A DNA stretch of 53,038 nucleotides from Blakeslea trispora (taxonomy: Eukaryota > Mucoromycota > Mucoromycetes > Mucorales > Choanephoraceae): NCBI GenBank assembly GCA_025331445.1, contig JAIWNE010000161.1, positions 1-53,038 of the forward strand, in the 5' to 3' direction. Below the pieces are notes generated by a model, which ran no database searches, had not been told where the DNA came from, and worked only from the letters and a program-made list of their open reading frames with translations. Positions 35,172 to 45,676 of this stretch are shown here, one piece after another; the stretch's first letter is position 1; each line of letters starts with the position of its first letter. A program made the position numbers and the translations under genes.

Positions 35172-35732
35172 ATGAATACATATCGGCGATTCTCTATCTT
35201 TGAAGTAGAAACATCCGGTACAGTTTTTCAATCAGTACTGCTTCATCTTTACCCCCAAAAAGATATGGATCAATATGTGAATTGTATGCGCTCATCATTA
35301 TTCTGAATACTGCTTTATGCGCCTACGTAAACATTAGATGATGGCTATATGATGATCTATACAAGCTTGGAAAATATGACAGCAATCTCCTCTATATGTT
35401 ACACAGCGGTTTTTCTTTTAAAGTCATTCCTCATGGGCGCAACAAACAGTCATTTTTTTGGATTCTGTTTGTTGATTGTACATGCAACGAGAGAAACGGT
35501 GGAGGAGCAAGAAGAAGAATTACCAGAAGAATTATTGCCTCGCTTTTTCTACGGTCATGTAAATGAAAAGCATTGGCTAAACAAGTATGCCACAATTATG
35601 GATTGGCCTTGCAAGGCTGTGTTCTTAACAAGCGAAGAAGCATTCAGTGTATATGATGAAAATTCGTGGATGTTCCTTCAGGAACAAATAGCTCCTTGCT
35701 CCCAATTAAGGTCCTCCTCCCTTCTCTTTTGA
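35172..35732 (+). CDS. Unrecognised two-exon gene
   Basis: Exon 1 (35172-35283) encodes MNTYRRFSIFEVETSGTVFQ and continues to a GTATGC donor. A 54-nt intron with TTCTGAAT branch-like sequence ends CATTAG at 35337. Exon 2 (35338-35732) continues in phase 1, for a total of 168 residues. The sequence includes YDGYMMIYTSLENMTA, an acidic stretch (EEQEEELPEELLPRFF) and HVNEKHWLNKYATIMDWPCK. Codon use looks real. A hydrophobic, T-rich part between about 35402 and 35490 might be another intron left in frame. No domain recognised. It is convergent with the lysyl-tRNA synthetase gene, 160 bp away. Confidence 0.5.
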
Positions 35733-35892
35733 AAGCCTATTATTTATTCGTTGGGTGCATTGGAACAAGGCCTTCATCAAATCAGTGCTTTTGACAAAAC
35801 CAAAATAAATAGCCTAGTTATTGAGCAGAGGGAGCATTATAAAACATCCTCGCTGGTCATAATTGTATTATCAAAAAGAAGTTTTATTACTT

Positions 35893-37831
35893 TTAACTTT
35901 CTTTGAGAGTCTGATTCACTAAGGGTCGCATAGTAGGAAATGCTAGCACTTCACGGATATGAGAAGCACCAGTAAGCAACTGTACTACTCGATCAATGCC
36001 CATACCCCACCCAGCAGTAGGTGGCAATGCATATTCGAGAGCATCACAAAAATCGTCATCTGGTATAGGTGCCTCGATATCGCCTTCGTCTCTATCCTTA
36101 AGCTGTAATGTGAAGCGTCTACGTTGTTCTTTGGGATCATTTAATTCTTCATAAGCATTTACGATTTCTTTTCCTCCGACAAATAACTCAAATCTTGCAG
36201 CTACGGTGTAACCCTAACATTTTTTTTTGTCAGATCCGTATTTCCTTCTCTAAAATCAGATCTTTTTTTTTTTACATTCTTGTCGACAAACTCTTTTGCC
36301 AAAGGGCTTAATGCAAGCGGGTGATTATACAAAAATGTAGGCTGAATACATTCAGGTTCGATAAGTTCGGAAATAAGCTTATCCAATATACGTGAAACTG
36401 TGAAGGGAGCCGATAGCTTAATACCACATTTCTTACAAAGAGATTTGAGTCTATCTACTGCTGTATCTAAAAAACAAAAGAAATTCAGATTTTCTTTCAG
36501 ATAGAAATTTACAATAAAGTAAATAGCAAACCTTCAGTTTCTAAAAAATCTAGTGAAGCTCCTAGTTCAGCAGACAATCTACTGGTCACATCGATTCGAT
36601 TGAAAGGACGTTGGAAGTCAATCAGTTCAGATGATCTTGCATGAATAGGTGTATTGCCACAGATAGTAGCAACCAACTCAGACAGTAGTGTCTCTGTATC
36701 TTGCATAAGGCTTTCCAGGTTACCATACGCTTGATAGAACTCACATGTAGTAAACTCAGGGTTATGATCCGCATCAATCCCTTCGTTTCTGAACTGCTTT
36801 CCAATTTCATATACTCTATCAAGCCCACCTATGACCAACTGTTTCAAGTATAGTTCTGGAGCAATACGCAGCTGCATACTCATATCAAGTGCATGAGCAT
36901 GTGTCTCAAACGGGCGAGCATTAGCACCTCCCGCTTTCGAAGACAGCATAGGTGTTTCTACTTCAAGAAAGCCTCGTTGATCAAGAAATTGTCTGATGAA
37001 TCTGATAATTTGTGATCTTGTTCTTAAAATCTTTGAAGATTCTGGGTTGACCAACAAATCTAGATATCTTGCACGAAATCGTTTCTCCTTTACGAAAAAA
37101 GAAAGAAAGATAGTTTGAGATCGAAGTCTTTTTTTTTTTACATAAAATAAACCTACAGGATCTTTAAGCCCTGATCGAGGAATGTCTTGAATACATGGTG
37201 AAAGTACTCTTAGTTCATCCGTTACAAAAACACTTAGTTGGCCATGGTTTGTTTTCCCTGGGACACCAGTGAAAGCTAAATGAAAACGCGAAAATCAACT
37301 CATCTGTGTTTCTCCTGCATTCCTAAGCAAATAATCATTTACATACACACAATGTCACCTCGACAAAGCTGTCTGTTCTTATCGGTGAATTCTTCAGCAG
37401 ATCCCTTATATCTCCCCCTTGACGCAACTACTTGACAAGATTGCCCGTTTTGTACAATGTCATAAAAGACCAACTTTGCACTCGATTCTCTTTTTGATAC
37501 AATCCGACCTGTCAAAGTAACAAGATCGCTTTCAGCTTTTTGACCCTTTTCCAAAACATTGTATTTCTGAAGATCGTTTACAGTAAGCCAACGACCATGA
37601 ACTTTTGGGTCAATTGAGAAGCGAGGATAAGCGAGTGCCCGATGGCTGTCATAATGAAAAGCTATAATCCATCGTTTTTTTTTAGAAGACAAAGGTTGTA
37701 TAAATATAAGAAAGAAAGAGAGGAAGAAATATGAGAATTAATGCTTTTATACCTGTGTATCTAAAGTTTCGCTTTGGAATATACAGGTGTTTTGAGCGCT
37801 TCGCCAAGTCAAGCAAGACACGGAAAGACAT
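35893..37831 (-). CDS. MSK1: Lysyl-tRNA synthetase, class II, probably mitochondrial
   Basis: Six exons: 37753-37831, 37347-37661, 37157-37275, 36532-37087, 36276-36466, 35893-36213, all phases consistent, 526 residues. The first exon, [20 protein letters not shown], is basic and without acidic residues apart from one Asp, as in mitochondrial targeting peptides. An OB-fold anticodon-binding domain follows ([20 protein letters not shown]). The class II core has motif 1 (FLEVETPML), motif 2 ([15 protein letters not shown]) and motif 3 ([13 protein letters not shown]). It attaches lysine to tRNA-Lys with ATP. Yeast has separate cytosolic and mitochondrial enzymes; the presequence favours the mitochondrial one, but alternative starts could give both and only one LysRS gene is visible here. 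It shares a 550-bp upstream region with DUG2. Confidence 0.92.
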
Positions 37832-38048
37832 TTGTTAAAGAAAGAAATAAAAAGACAAAGTATGTGACTTTTGATTTATAAGAAAGGGGGACCTTGCATT
37901 TTGCTTTATTTCATTGGCCAGTAATGGTCTAATTGAGCATCTATGCATACAATTTTAGTTGCTGCGTTTCTATCATAACCACAGGTTGCCAATTTTCCCT
38001 TATCTTCTCTTGCTTGGAAGTGGTTGCCATAGCTCACTGTTTTATTCT

Positions 38049-38091
<43 letters not shown>

Positions 38092-38381
38092 TTGTTTTTT
38101 TTTCTGCCAATCCAAGCCTCCTCCTTTTTCTTTGTTGTAATAAAATCTTTTGATGAGCTTTTTTCTGCTGCATTGAGGATTTGTTTGAGTATTTTATGCC
38201 TGAAAGCGCTTAATTGTGTATAAGCATCGGATGGCTAAGTCCCGGGCGGGTTCCTAGCCAATGATTGAGCGCTGAGGAAGTTGCTTATTTTTTTTTGCTG
38301 CTCTTATTTTTTCTGATTTTTGTTTTTTTTTGTTTTGTTTTGTTTTTCATTTCATTTGGATTTCTTTCTGTATCACCACCT
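37832..38381. promoter_or_regulatory. Divergent promoter region between LysRS and DUG2 genes
   Basis: 550 bp between two starts facing away from each other. It contains the (TC)18 tract and several T-rich tracts near the DUG2 start. No gene seen. A bidirectional promoter is inferred from arrangement alone. Confidence 0.5.
38051..38087. repeat. (TC)18 microsatellite
   Basis: Perfect TC dinucleotide run in the region between the divergent LysRS and DUG2 genes. Confidence 0.95.
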
Positions 38382-41378
38382 ATGGATTCACCTTATTTCA
38401 GGACAGGAAGCCCAACACCTTTAGGTATATGAGTTTAAACTGGGCCACAAGAACCTGGCTGTATTTATCATGTATGCACAATAGGCAGTCTTTCTCAATT
38501 CTCAAGCGCTCAACCTTTATATCCAACACGCTGTATACATACAATCTCTCAAGAAGACAGAAATTCAGTCTTATCTTTAGCAGCTAGTAAAAAGTATCTG
38601 TTTAGTGGAAGTCAAAGTTCTCAAATTCATGTAATACCAACTGTTGATGAAGTAAACCATCCAAATAAGTTAATTTCTTTTCATATAAACAGGTATGGGA
38701 TTTACAGACCTTCAGTTTAATTACCATCTTGAAAGGTCATAGAGGCAGTGTTTTGGGCTTGACTCTATCGGAAGACGAGCTGTTCTTATTTAGTTGTTCA
38801 GGCGATGGCACGATTAGGGTAAAAAAAAGAAAAAAGAAAAACAAAACCTTAATTTTTGATTTATATTTGTCAAATTTCAATATAGGTGTGGAACACAGAG
38901 ACGCTTCAGTGCGCTTATTTGATTCAATCATGTCATGATGTGGGAGATATTTTCTCTCTTGTTTATTCCAATACCAACAAGATGCTTTATTTTGGCAGTC
39001 AAAACACAAGTATTCAAGTAAGACACACATCATCTTGTGATTTGGATTGTAATCTGATTGTTTGTTTTAGTGGTATGACTTTGCTGAGGCTCAAACGACT
39101 GATCTTCCAAACGTTCCAGCTTCCCCCCGAAGAATCGGCTTCAATACAATCAATTTTTTCGAAAAAGATGAAGACAACAATGAGGAAGTACAACAACAAG
39201 AACTTGATAAAGACGTCATCAAACGTGTTATTCGAGAAAAAAATGTATATGCTAACGCCCACGATGGTTATGTTTATTGTCTGCTACATGCAAAGGATAT
39301 ACCAAATGTAGATGGCCAAGTCTTGATTAGTGGTTCCGGTGATGGTAATGTCAAGGTAAGGGCTACACAAGTGTTTGCTTGGCTCCGTATAGAAAAATAA
39401 AACAAGGGCTAATCTAGAGAATGAACAGATATGGCTTATTCAACAAGGTGGTATTGTGCTTTTGCATACATTAGAAGGAAATCCTGATAAGGGTATTCTA
39501 TGTCTTGCTCTCTCTGAAGATGGTTATCTGTTCTGTGGTGTGCAAGGAGGCGATGTTCAAATATGGGATTTAGAGACCTACCAGATGATTCGATCTGTCA
39601 TGGCTCATACGGATGATGTATTGGCTGTGATTGTCCGTGGCTCTGGGTTTGTCAGTGCTTCAGCCGATGGTTCTATTAAACTATGGAGCGAAGGATTCCA
39701 ATTTCGTGAAAGCCTAGGCGATCATCAAGGCATCGTGTTGTCTTTGACTAGTTTAGGAAACTATTTGATATCTGGTAGCAATGACCATAGTATCAAGTTT
39801 TGGGGTATGCCCACTTTTTCGCAATTCACAGAACCTTTCAGAAGACCTAGTAGTCAGTCGATTGGAGATGCTCTGGCATCTACTAATGACACTATGCTGT
39901 ATGTGCTGGAGAAATGGATTGCTATGCGCACAGTGAGCGGGAACCATGAGTACCTGGAAGAGTGTAGACGAGGTGCCCGTTTCCTAAAGAATGTACTTCA
40001 ACAACTAGGTGCCATGAGTCGAATGATTCCTGGAGCAGGAGGTCGCAATCCTCTTGTGTATGGCAAATTCATGGGCAAGAAACGTTCTTTAGATACACAA
40101 AAGACGCCTACTGTCTTGATCTACGGTCATTATGATGTGATTGCAGCAGAAAGTGAAAAAGATCTATGGGGAAGTGATCCTTTTGCCTTGACAGGTAAAA
40201 ATGGTTATCTCTATGGTCGTGGTACAAGTGACAACAAGGTAAGAAAAGATAGCAGTCATCATGAAGGATTCCTAATTGACTCCAAAAATATCCAGGGGCC
40301 TATTATAGCATCTATATTTGCAGTGAGTGAATTATTGAAGGAAGGACTGTTGGATGTCAATGTGATTTTCTTGATAGAAGGTGAAGAAGAAAGTGGAAGT
40401 GTAGGCTTCTATGAAGCTGTTGAAAGCAACAAGGAGCTTTTTGAAGATGTGGATGTTGTCTTGCTTAGCAACTCTTACTGGTTGGGAGAAGATGTGCCTT
40501 GTATCACCTATGGTCTTCGTGGTGTGATTCATGCTAAAATCAACATCAGCAATAACCGGGCAGATCTACATTCAGGCGTCGAAGGCGGTGCTGTATCTGA
40601 GCCATTGATTGATCTGATTCATGTAGTTGGTAGATTAGTGGATCAAGACAAGCGGGTGCTTATACCCGGCTTTTATGACAATGTAAGCCCTGTGACAAAA
40701 GCAGAAGAAAAGCTATATGACCCAATCATCGAATGGATGCGTAATTCAGAGACAGCACAAACAAGCACCCGTACCCATCATTCTACCATCGCCTCACCTA
40801 ACCTGTATTCACATACAGAACAATCAAGTAAGTTGACGGATGAGGATCGCGATGCCAACAAAATGAAACAACAATTGATGGCTCGTTGGCGATACCCAAC
40901 TCTGACGGTTCATAAGATTGATGTCTCTATCAACAATCCAACTATCATTCCTCGTAGTGCACAGGCATGTGTCAGTATGCGTGTGGTACCTGACCAAGCC
41001 ATCAGTGACATCTGTACTCAATTTTCTGATTATGTGAACACTGTCTTTTCAAAAGAACTCAAGTCAGACAATGTCATCGAAGTCACGATCGATAGTGCTG
41101 CCGAGTATTGGCTTGGCGACTTGGAGAGTAAATACTTTAAGGCGGTCGAAAGAGCGATTGAAAATGAATGGCAAGTGAAGCCACTTTACATTCGAGAGGG
41201 TGGTTCAATTCCTGCTGTTCGTTGGCTAGAGAAGCTTTGCCAGGCACCTGCTATTCATATTCCTTTTGGACAATCTTCAGATCAAGCTCATCTACATAAT
41301 GAGCGTATCCGATTGCTTAATCTTCATGCAGGCAGACGTATCATTAAGAACTTGATTTTAGCACTTCCTGATTTGTAA
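38382..41378 (+). CDS. DUG2: DUG2-type subunit of the glutathione-degrading complex (WD40 + M20 peptidase domain)
   Basis: Seven exons: 38382-38424, 38485-38630, 38693-38818, 38886-39017, 39071-39355, 39429-40238, 40296-41378, 874 residues (yeast Dug2 is 878). Residues 1 to about 370 are WD40 repeats (VWDLQTF, IRVWNTETL, VQIWDLETY, IKLWSEG, IKFWG). The rest is an M20 metallopeptidase domain with metal-ligand motifs IYGHYDV (about 475-481), GRGTSDNK (about 507-514), EGEEESGS (about 543) and a late His in SSDQAHLHNE. In yeast Dug2 pairs with Dug3 to open glutathione, and Dug1 cuts Cys-Gly. DUG1 and DUG3 are not in the window. The last intron (57 nt) has no stop and keeps frame. Convergent with the carrier gene, 176 bp between stops. 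Confidence 0.93.
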
Positions 41379-41554
41379 TGACTTTAATAAATACATGTCT
41401 AAAAAGAAAAAACGTAATTTCTTTAATATATATATAATACAAAAACAAAGAAAAACAGAAGGAAAGAGAGAAGGGAGAAAAATGAGAAAATGAAGGTATT
41501 AACTTGACTATATATATATTAGTGTGCGTGTATGTATGTATATATTGCTTTTGC

Positions 41555-42952
41555 TTATAAAAGCTGGCTGGCCACCTTTGTTGGAGGCCATTCACCTTTT
41601 GTTCTAAGGTCCGATTCGATATGCAAAATCTGTTCATAGACAACAAACATAATAGCACTCTGAAGACTAGTCCAAAAGACACGTGGACCAATGCCTCTAA
41701 ACAGGCCTGCCATGCCCTGGTTTCTATAATTCCAGATCATACCGTCTATAATTCCACTATAATGTTTGACAGGTGGGTGCTCGTGTGTCATGGTAGTAGC
41801 CGATGTTGTAGTGGTTACTGTCGCTGTTGATATCGGCTTCTTTTTAGTGCCAATCTGTGTTTGTAAAAGTGTTTTCATGACATCAAGAGGTGTTGTGATT
41901 GCACCGGCAATACCACCAGCCAATGAGCCAGTCACCATATCAATTCCTATAGGTAAATCTTGATCTGGTTGTTTGAATCGATTCTGTGCAATCTTTTTGA
42001 ATTGTTCTGATTACAAAAAAATGAAGGATGAGTCAAGGACCTTAGTGACAAAATTGCACAACACTACCATAGCAAGCGAATTGAATAGCTGAATAAGGTA
42101 CATCTCTAAGGATAGTTGCTCTAAATCCATGAAACAATGCACCAAAACCATCATATTTGACAATCTAAATCATTCTTCTCTTAATCTTCTTTTCTTTCTA
42201 TTTCTTTCTCTGTCTTACCATCTTGGTTGCATGCCATGTACTTCGGTAGTTGTATCCACTTACAAAATGAGGATTGTTGTATCTGCCCTGAAGTTGTAAT
42301 CGAGTCTTCAATACTTCCGAAGGTACGTAAATAAACGAAGCTGCCAAATCACCCAGTGATCCAGCCATCAAGTGCGAAACGACTTCTGGTATATTTGATT
42401 CATTCAAGGTACGCTTCGTCAGTTCGTAGATGGCAAAATACAAAGTGGTGCCAGGAACTTGTTTGTTGATTAGAAATACTGCCAAGTACAATTCGTCCAA
42501 TCTCACTTACTAGAACCAATCATGGCAGGTGTCACACCAGCATAAAGTCCTCTCATGACACCTTCTTGCTTCAAAATCAATTTGTATGCTTGCACCATAC
42601 TTGTGTATTTCTGTACTCGAGCATGAGGTTGTCCCTGTAATCTTGTCTTGACTGTATCCACACTACAAAACGCATGAGTCCATTTTTCCATAGCAACATA
42701 AGAAACAACGAACCTATGCATTACAAAATCAGCTGCGGAGCCACCTATACCACCAGCAATACAGGCCTAATTGACAGATAGATCATTCAAAAAGAGTAAG
42801 TAAGCAAGGGCTGTGTATATTTGGACTAGTGTGGTTACGTCAAAATAAGGTGGGTATTTAGAGCCTCCATCCGTTGTAATGGATGGTATAACAAAAGGTG
42901 CGAGCGGAAAACGCCTGTTGTTTTGTCCTGCTGGCTCAGGCGCTTGACTCAT
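41555..42952 (-). CDS. Mitochondrial carrier, MME1/YMR166C-like
   Basis: Six exons: 42839-42952, 42714-42766, 42511-42662, 42219-42457, 42068-42164, 41555-42006, 368 residues. Three repeats of the mitochondrial carrier fold are clear, with signatures HSVDTVKTRLQG, VPSEVLKTRLQLQG and TPLDVMKTLLQTQ. The first lacks the usual Pro, as I recall for yeast YMR166C. Other matches to that protein are FIYVPSEVLKTRLQLQGRYN, FVSGYNYRSTWHA and the spacing to GLYAGVTPAMIGS. Yeast YMR166C (Mme1) is an inner-membrane protein reported to export magnesium. The closest alternatives are S-adenosylmethionine or iron carriers. A Thr-rich insert near residue 275 lies in the third repeat loop. Confidence 0.88.
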
Positions 42953-43348
42953 ATAGGATAGAAATTAAAAGAAAAAAGAAAAAGAAAAGTTGTATTTATA
43001 AACGAAAAAGAAAAGGGAGAGAGAAAAAGGAAATAGAGAAATGACAGAGGCCAAAAAAAAAAAATAAGGGAACAAATAGGAATGAACACTAAATTTGTGT
43101 TTAAGAACAGTCACTTTTTTTTATGTGATGATATCAATAGAATTTAGGCTCTTTCTCGGGCGAAATGTATTCAGAATCCTTTTCTTGAAGAGACACAAGC
43201 CAGCAAAGAAGTTGGCTAGTAAAGATACGATACTTGAAGATTTTATTACAGGGCATGTTGCTTTTCACAGTTTCTCTAAAAATGGTGTAAATCCCCCCGC
43301 CCCTCAAATAGTTTGAGTTTCAAGTCCTGGCATTTCTTTAGTTGCATG
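42953..43348. other. Intergenic, promoter side of the carrier and 3' side of the F-box gene
   Basis: GA/AT-rich near the carrier start, with an A-rich run at 43053-43064. No gene seen. Confidence 0.5.
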
Positions 43349-44971
43349 TCAACATACTAGAGAACTACAAAAGAGATTGTTGATAAAGAGATGTTTTACA
43401 GAAAAGCATCGGATGGAGACTAATCCTGAATAATATAAACTGTCTACATCTTCTATCTTGTGGACAATATGTTGCTTGATATGCTCAATATCCCAAGCCT
43501 TTAAAGGTGTTTCGGTCACCAAAGGAGTCAATTGTTCCACATCGTCTGAATGAATTGGGCAAAATTCAAGTGCTGTCTCTAACTGAGTATCATCTGAAGC
43601 TACATACTTGTTCATGTGATACCAATGTTGATTTAAGGCAAAAAACTTGATTCGGCAGCCACGGTAGTACCGTCTTGTTCGAAGTGCCTTGACTTTCAAT
43701 GTTTCTAGCTGTCGATGGCTCAGATCAATCTGGACCCGACTTCTTGTGTCTGATTGAAAACAAGCAGTGATTTCGACATGAAGAAGTCCAGTACAGGCAA
43801 TAGAGATGGATTCAAACAAACCTTGCTCAAAAGAACAATGTTCCAACACAAGTCTCTTCAAACACCTGTGCTCACCAAGCCAACTGGGTGATGCTGTCAG
43901 TCTAGCATGCTCTAACTTGAGCAAGTTTAGAGCCGAACAATGGCTCAATATAACCTGCACTAAGCCATCTAGATCTTTTGCACGCTGAATCTCTAATTGA
44001 TTCAGGTAAGGACAGTGCGAGCCAATTAGTTCAATTGTCTCTATGCTTGCCACTTGGCTGAGTGAAAGATGAGTGATCAGCAAAGCCAATTTGGGTACTT
44101 GCAAGACAGACCTAGTGCTTGAAAAGTTTTCATGTACCTGAAGAGAAAGAAGACTTGGTTGATATAGTCGATCGGCTTGGTCACCATGGATAGCAATACC
44201 GTCCCATTGGATAGACAAGAGATGACGGCACCGCCTAGCAAGCATTTGACAGAATGCAAGTGTTTGATTATGGGGTCCTATAGATGAGACCGAAGTGCCC
44301 TGATGCTTAAAATATAGATGTCTTAGATAAGGGTATTTAAGAGCAACATAAGGGAGCCAGAAAACCCATTTGGAAGCACCTGATTGGCAGCTGAGAGAGA
44401 AGGAATGAAGATGACAGGGCACAAGCTTCATGTCAAAAATGGTTTGAGGGTCAGCATAGGTACAGTCAAGAAATACCTCTGTTAGCTGAGGACAGGCTTG
44501 ATGGATGGCTTCTAAATAGTTTAGAGTCACTTGCTTCTTTAGATTGGATAGCTTTAGTCTAGAAAGGGAATGCTTTAAGAGATATGTGATGTCTTGATGT
44601 AGGTATTGAGTGTCCAGCACTAATGTTTGGAGTGAATAGTGTTTGATAAAGAACGGTATGTTCATCTTTGTGGCAAGCACTGTCAATTTCTCTATGGATG
44701 GGAATATCGCAATATACTGCTCTAGTGTCTCTTGAGACAATTCGACATCTTCCAAAGATAAAGTGCGTACGAGATGGCCTGGAAGATCTTGCTGTTCAAA
44801 AGCTGAGGCAATTGAATTGATTTTCTCTTGATTGTTGATAGAAACCAATTTAAATAGAAAGTGGTAAAATGAATGATGCCATGGTTTCGACACAAGCATG
44901 ACATTTAACAGATCAGATACTGAAATATACGTTGAAATCAACTCGATTATTTCAAAAGGGAGTGCCCTCAT
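43349..44971 (-). CDS. F-box protein with leucine-rich repeats
   Basis: Single open frame of 540 residues from ATG at 44971. The N-terminus MRALPFEIIELISTYISVSD followed by LLNVMLVSKPWHHSFY is an F-box, which would bind Skp1 in an SCF ubiquitin ligase. The rest has irregular leucine-rich repeats (for example YLNQLEIQRAKDLDGLVQVI and ALNLLKLEHARL) that probably select substrates. The last 20 codons (after YYSGL) are less typical and may include an unspliced intron or a short 3' extension. Together with the next gene it forms a same-strand pair of F-box genes, as often seen where this family has expanded. Substrate unknown. Confidence 0.85.
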   Translation of the reverse strand: MRALPFEIIELISTYISVSDLLNVMLVSKPWHHSFYHFLFKLVSINNQEKINSIASAFEQQDLPGHLVRTLSLEDVELSQETLEQYIAIFPSIEKLTVLATKMNIPFFIKHYSLQTLVLDTQYLHQDITYLLKHSLSRLKLSNLKKQVTLNYLEAIHQACPQLTEVFLDCTYADPQTIFDMKLVPCHLHSFSLSCQSGASKWVFWLPYVALKYPYLRHLYFKHQGTSVSSIGPHNQTLAFCQMLARRCRHLLSIQWDGIAIHGDQADRLYQPSLLSLQVHENFSSTRSVLQVPKLALLITHLSLSQVASIETIELIGSHCPYLNQLEIQRAKDLDGLVQVILSHCSALNLLKLEHARLTASPSWLGEHRCLKRLVLEHCSFEQGLFESISIACTGLLHVEITACFQSDTRSRVQIDLSHRQLETLKVKALRTRRYYRGCRIKFFALNQHWYHMNKYVASDDTQLETALEFCPIHSDDVEQLTPLVTETPLKAWDIEHIKQHIVHKIEDVDSLYYSGLVSIRCFSVKHLFINNLFCSSLVC

Positions 44972-45676
44972 TCTTTATAGATTCAAGCAATGATATAAAT
45001 TCAGAAAGAAAAAGAGATAGAGAGAGAGAATGAAAGGTACAGCCAATGGATCCTCTCTCTTTTTTCTTCAACTATGAAATGATTGGTTAAAGAAAGATGG
45101 TATCAATTGAGTCTACACTGATGACAGCCCAAATACGGACTTTTAATAATTAAGTAGCGCTTTCTTCTGATAGGTTTATTGAAAATGTCAAAATGAACAT
45201 GGCATGACAAGTTTAAGGGCACGGTCTTTAAAAAGCCATGGCCTTTTTTTTTCTTGACCAATAACTCCACTTTATTACTTGATTTAGATCAACATCTTAA
45301 ACCTCTTTTATAGAACAATAAAAAAATTTTCAAGTTTCTTTTATGCCCTAAAGAAGAGGGAGAAACTAACCCAATTTTTTTTCCCTTGACTAGTCGAAAG
45401 CAATGAGTAAATAAAAAAGAGCTTTCTTATTCTAAATCGTCAAGCAGAATACCTCTGCTGAATAGCCACACACAACCCAAGACTGATTTCTCTATGAAGC
45501 CAAGATGGAGTATTGGTTATGGCTTGTTCCTGAGATGCGTATGAAGCTCATTTTCACTCAAGTTACATAAAAGGCAATTGACTTGACTCTGTTTCATAGC
45601 TGCTTTGATATTAACTTTCTGACTAGTTTATTTTAGCGGATAAATATTTGTTTTGCTTCAACATATACAAAGGGAT
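44972..45676. other. Intergenic between the two F-box genes
   Basis: AT-rich, with GA-rich sequence just upstream of the downstream F-box gene start. No gene seen. Confidence 0.5.

Noticed and set aside
37933..38223. Plus-strand frame rich in Leu-Ser
   Set aside because: Created by the TC microsatellite; no conserved features.
38225..38275. Possible tRNA-like sequence (GGGCGGGTTCCTAGCC)
   Set aside because: No matching acceptor, D or anticodon stems, and the B box does not fit GGTTCRANNCC.
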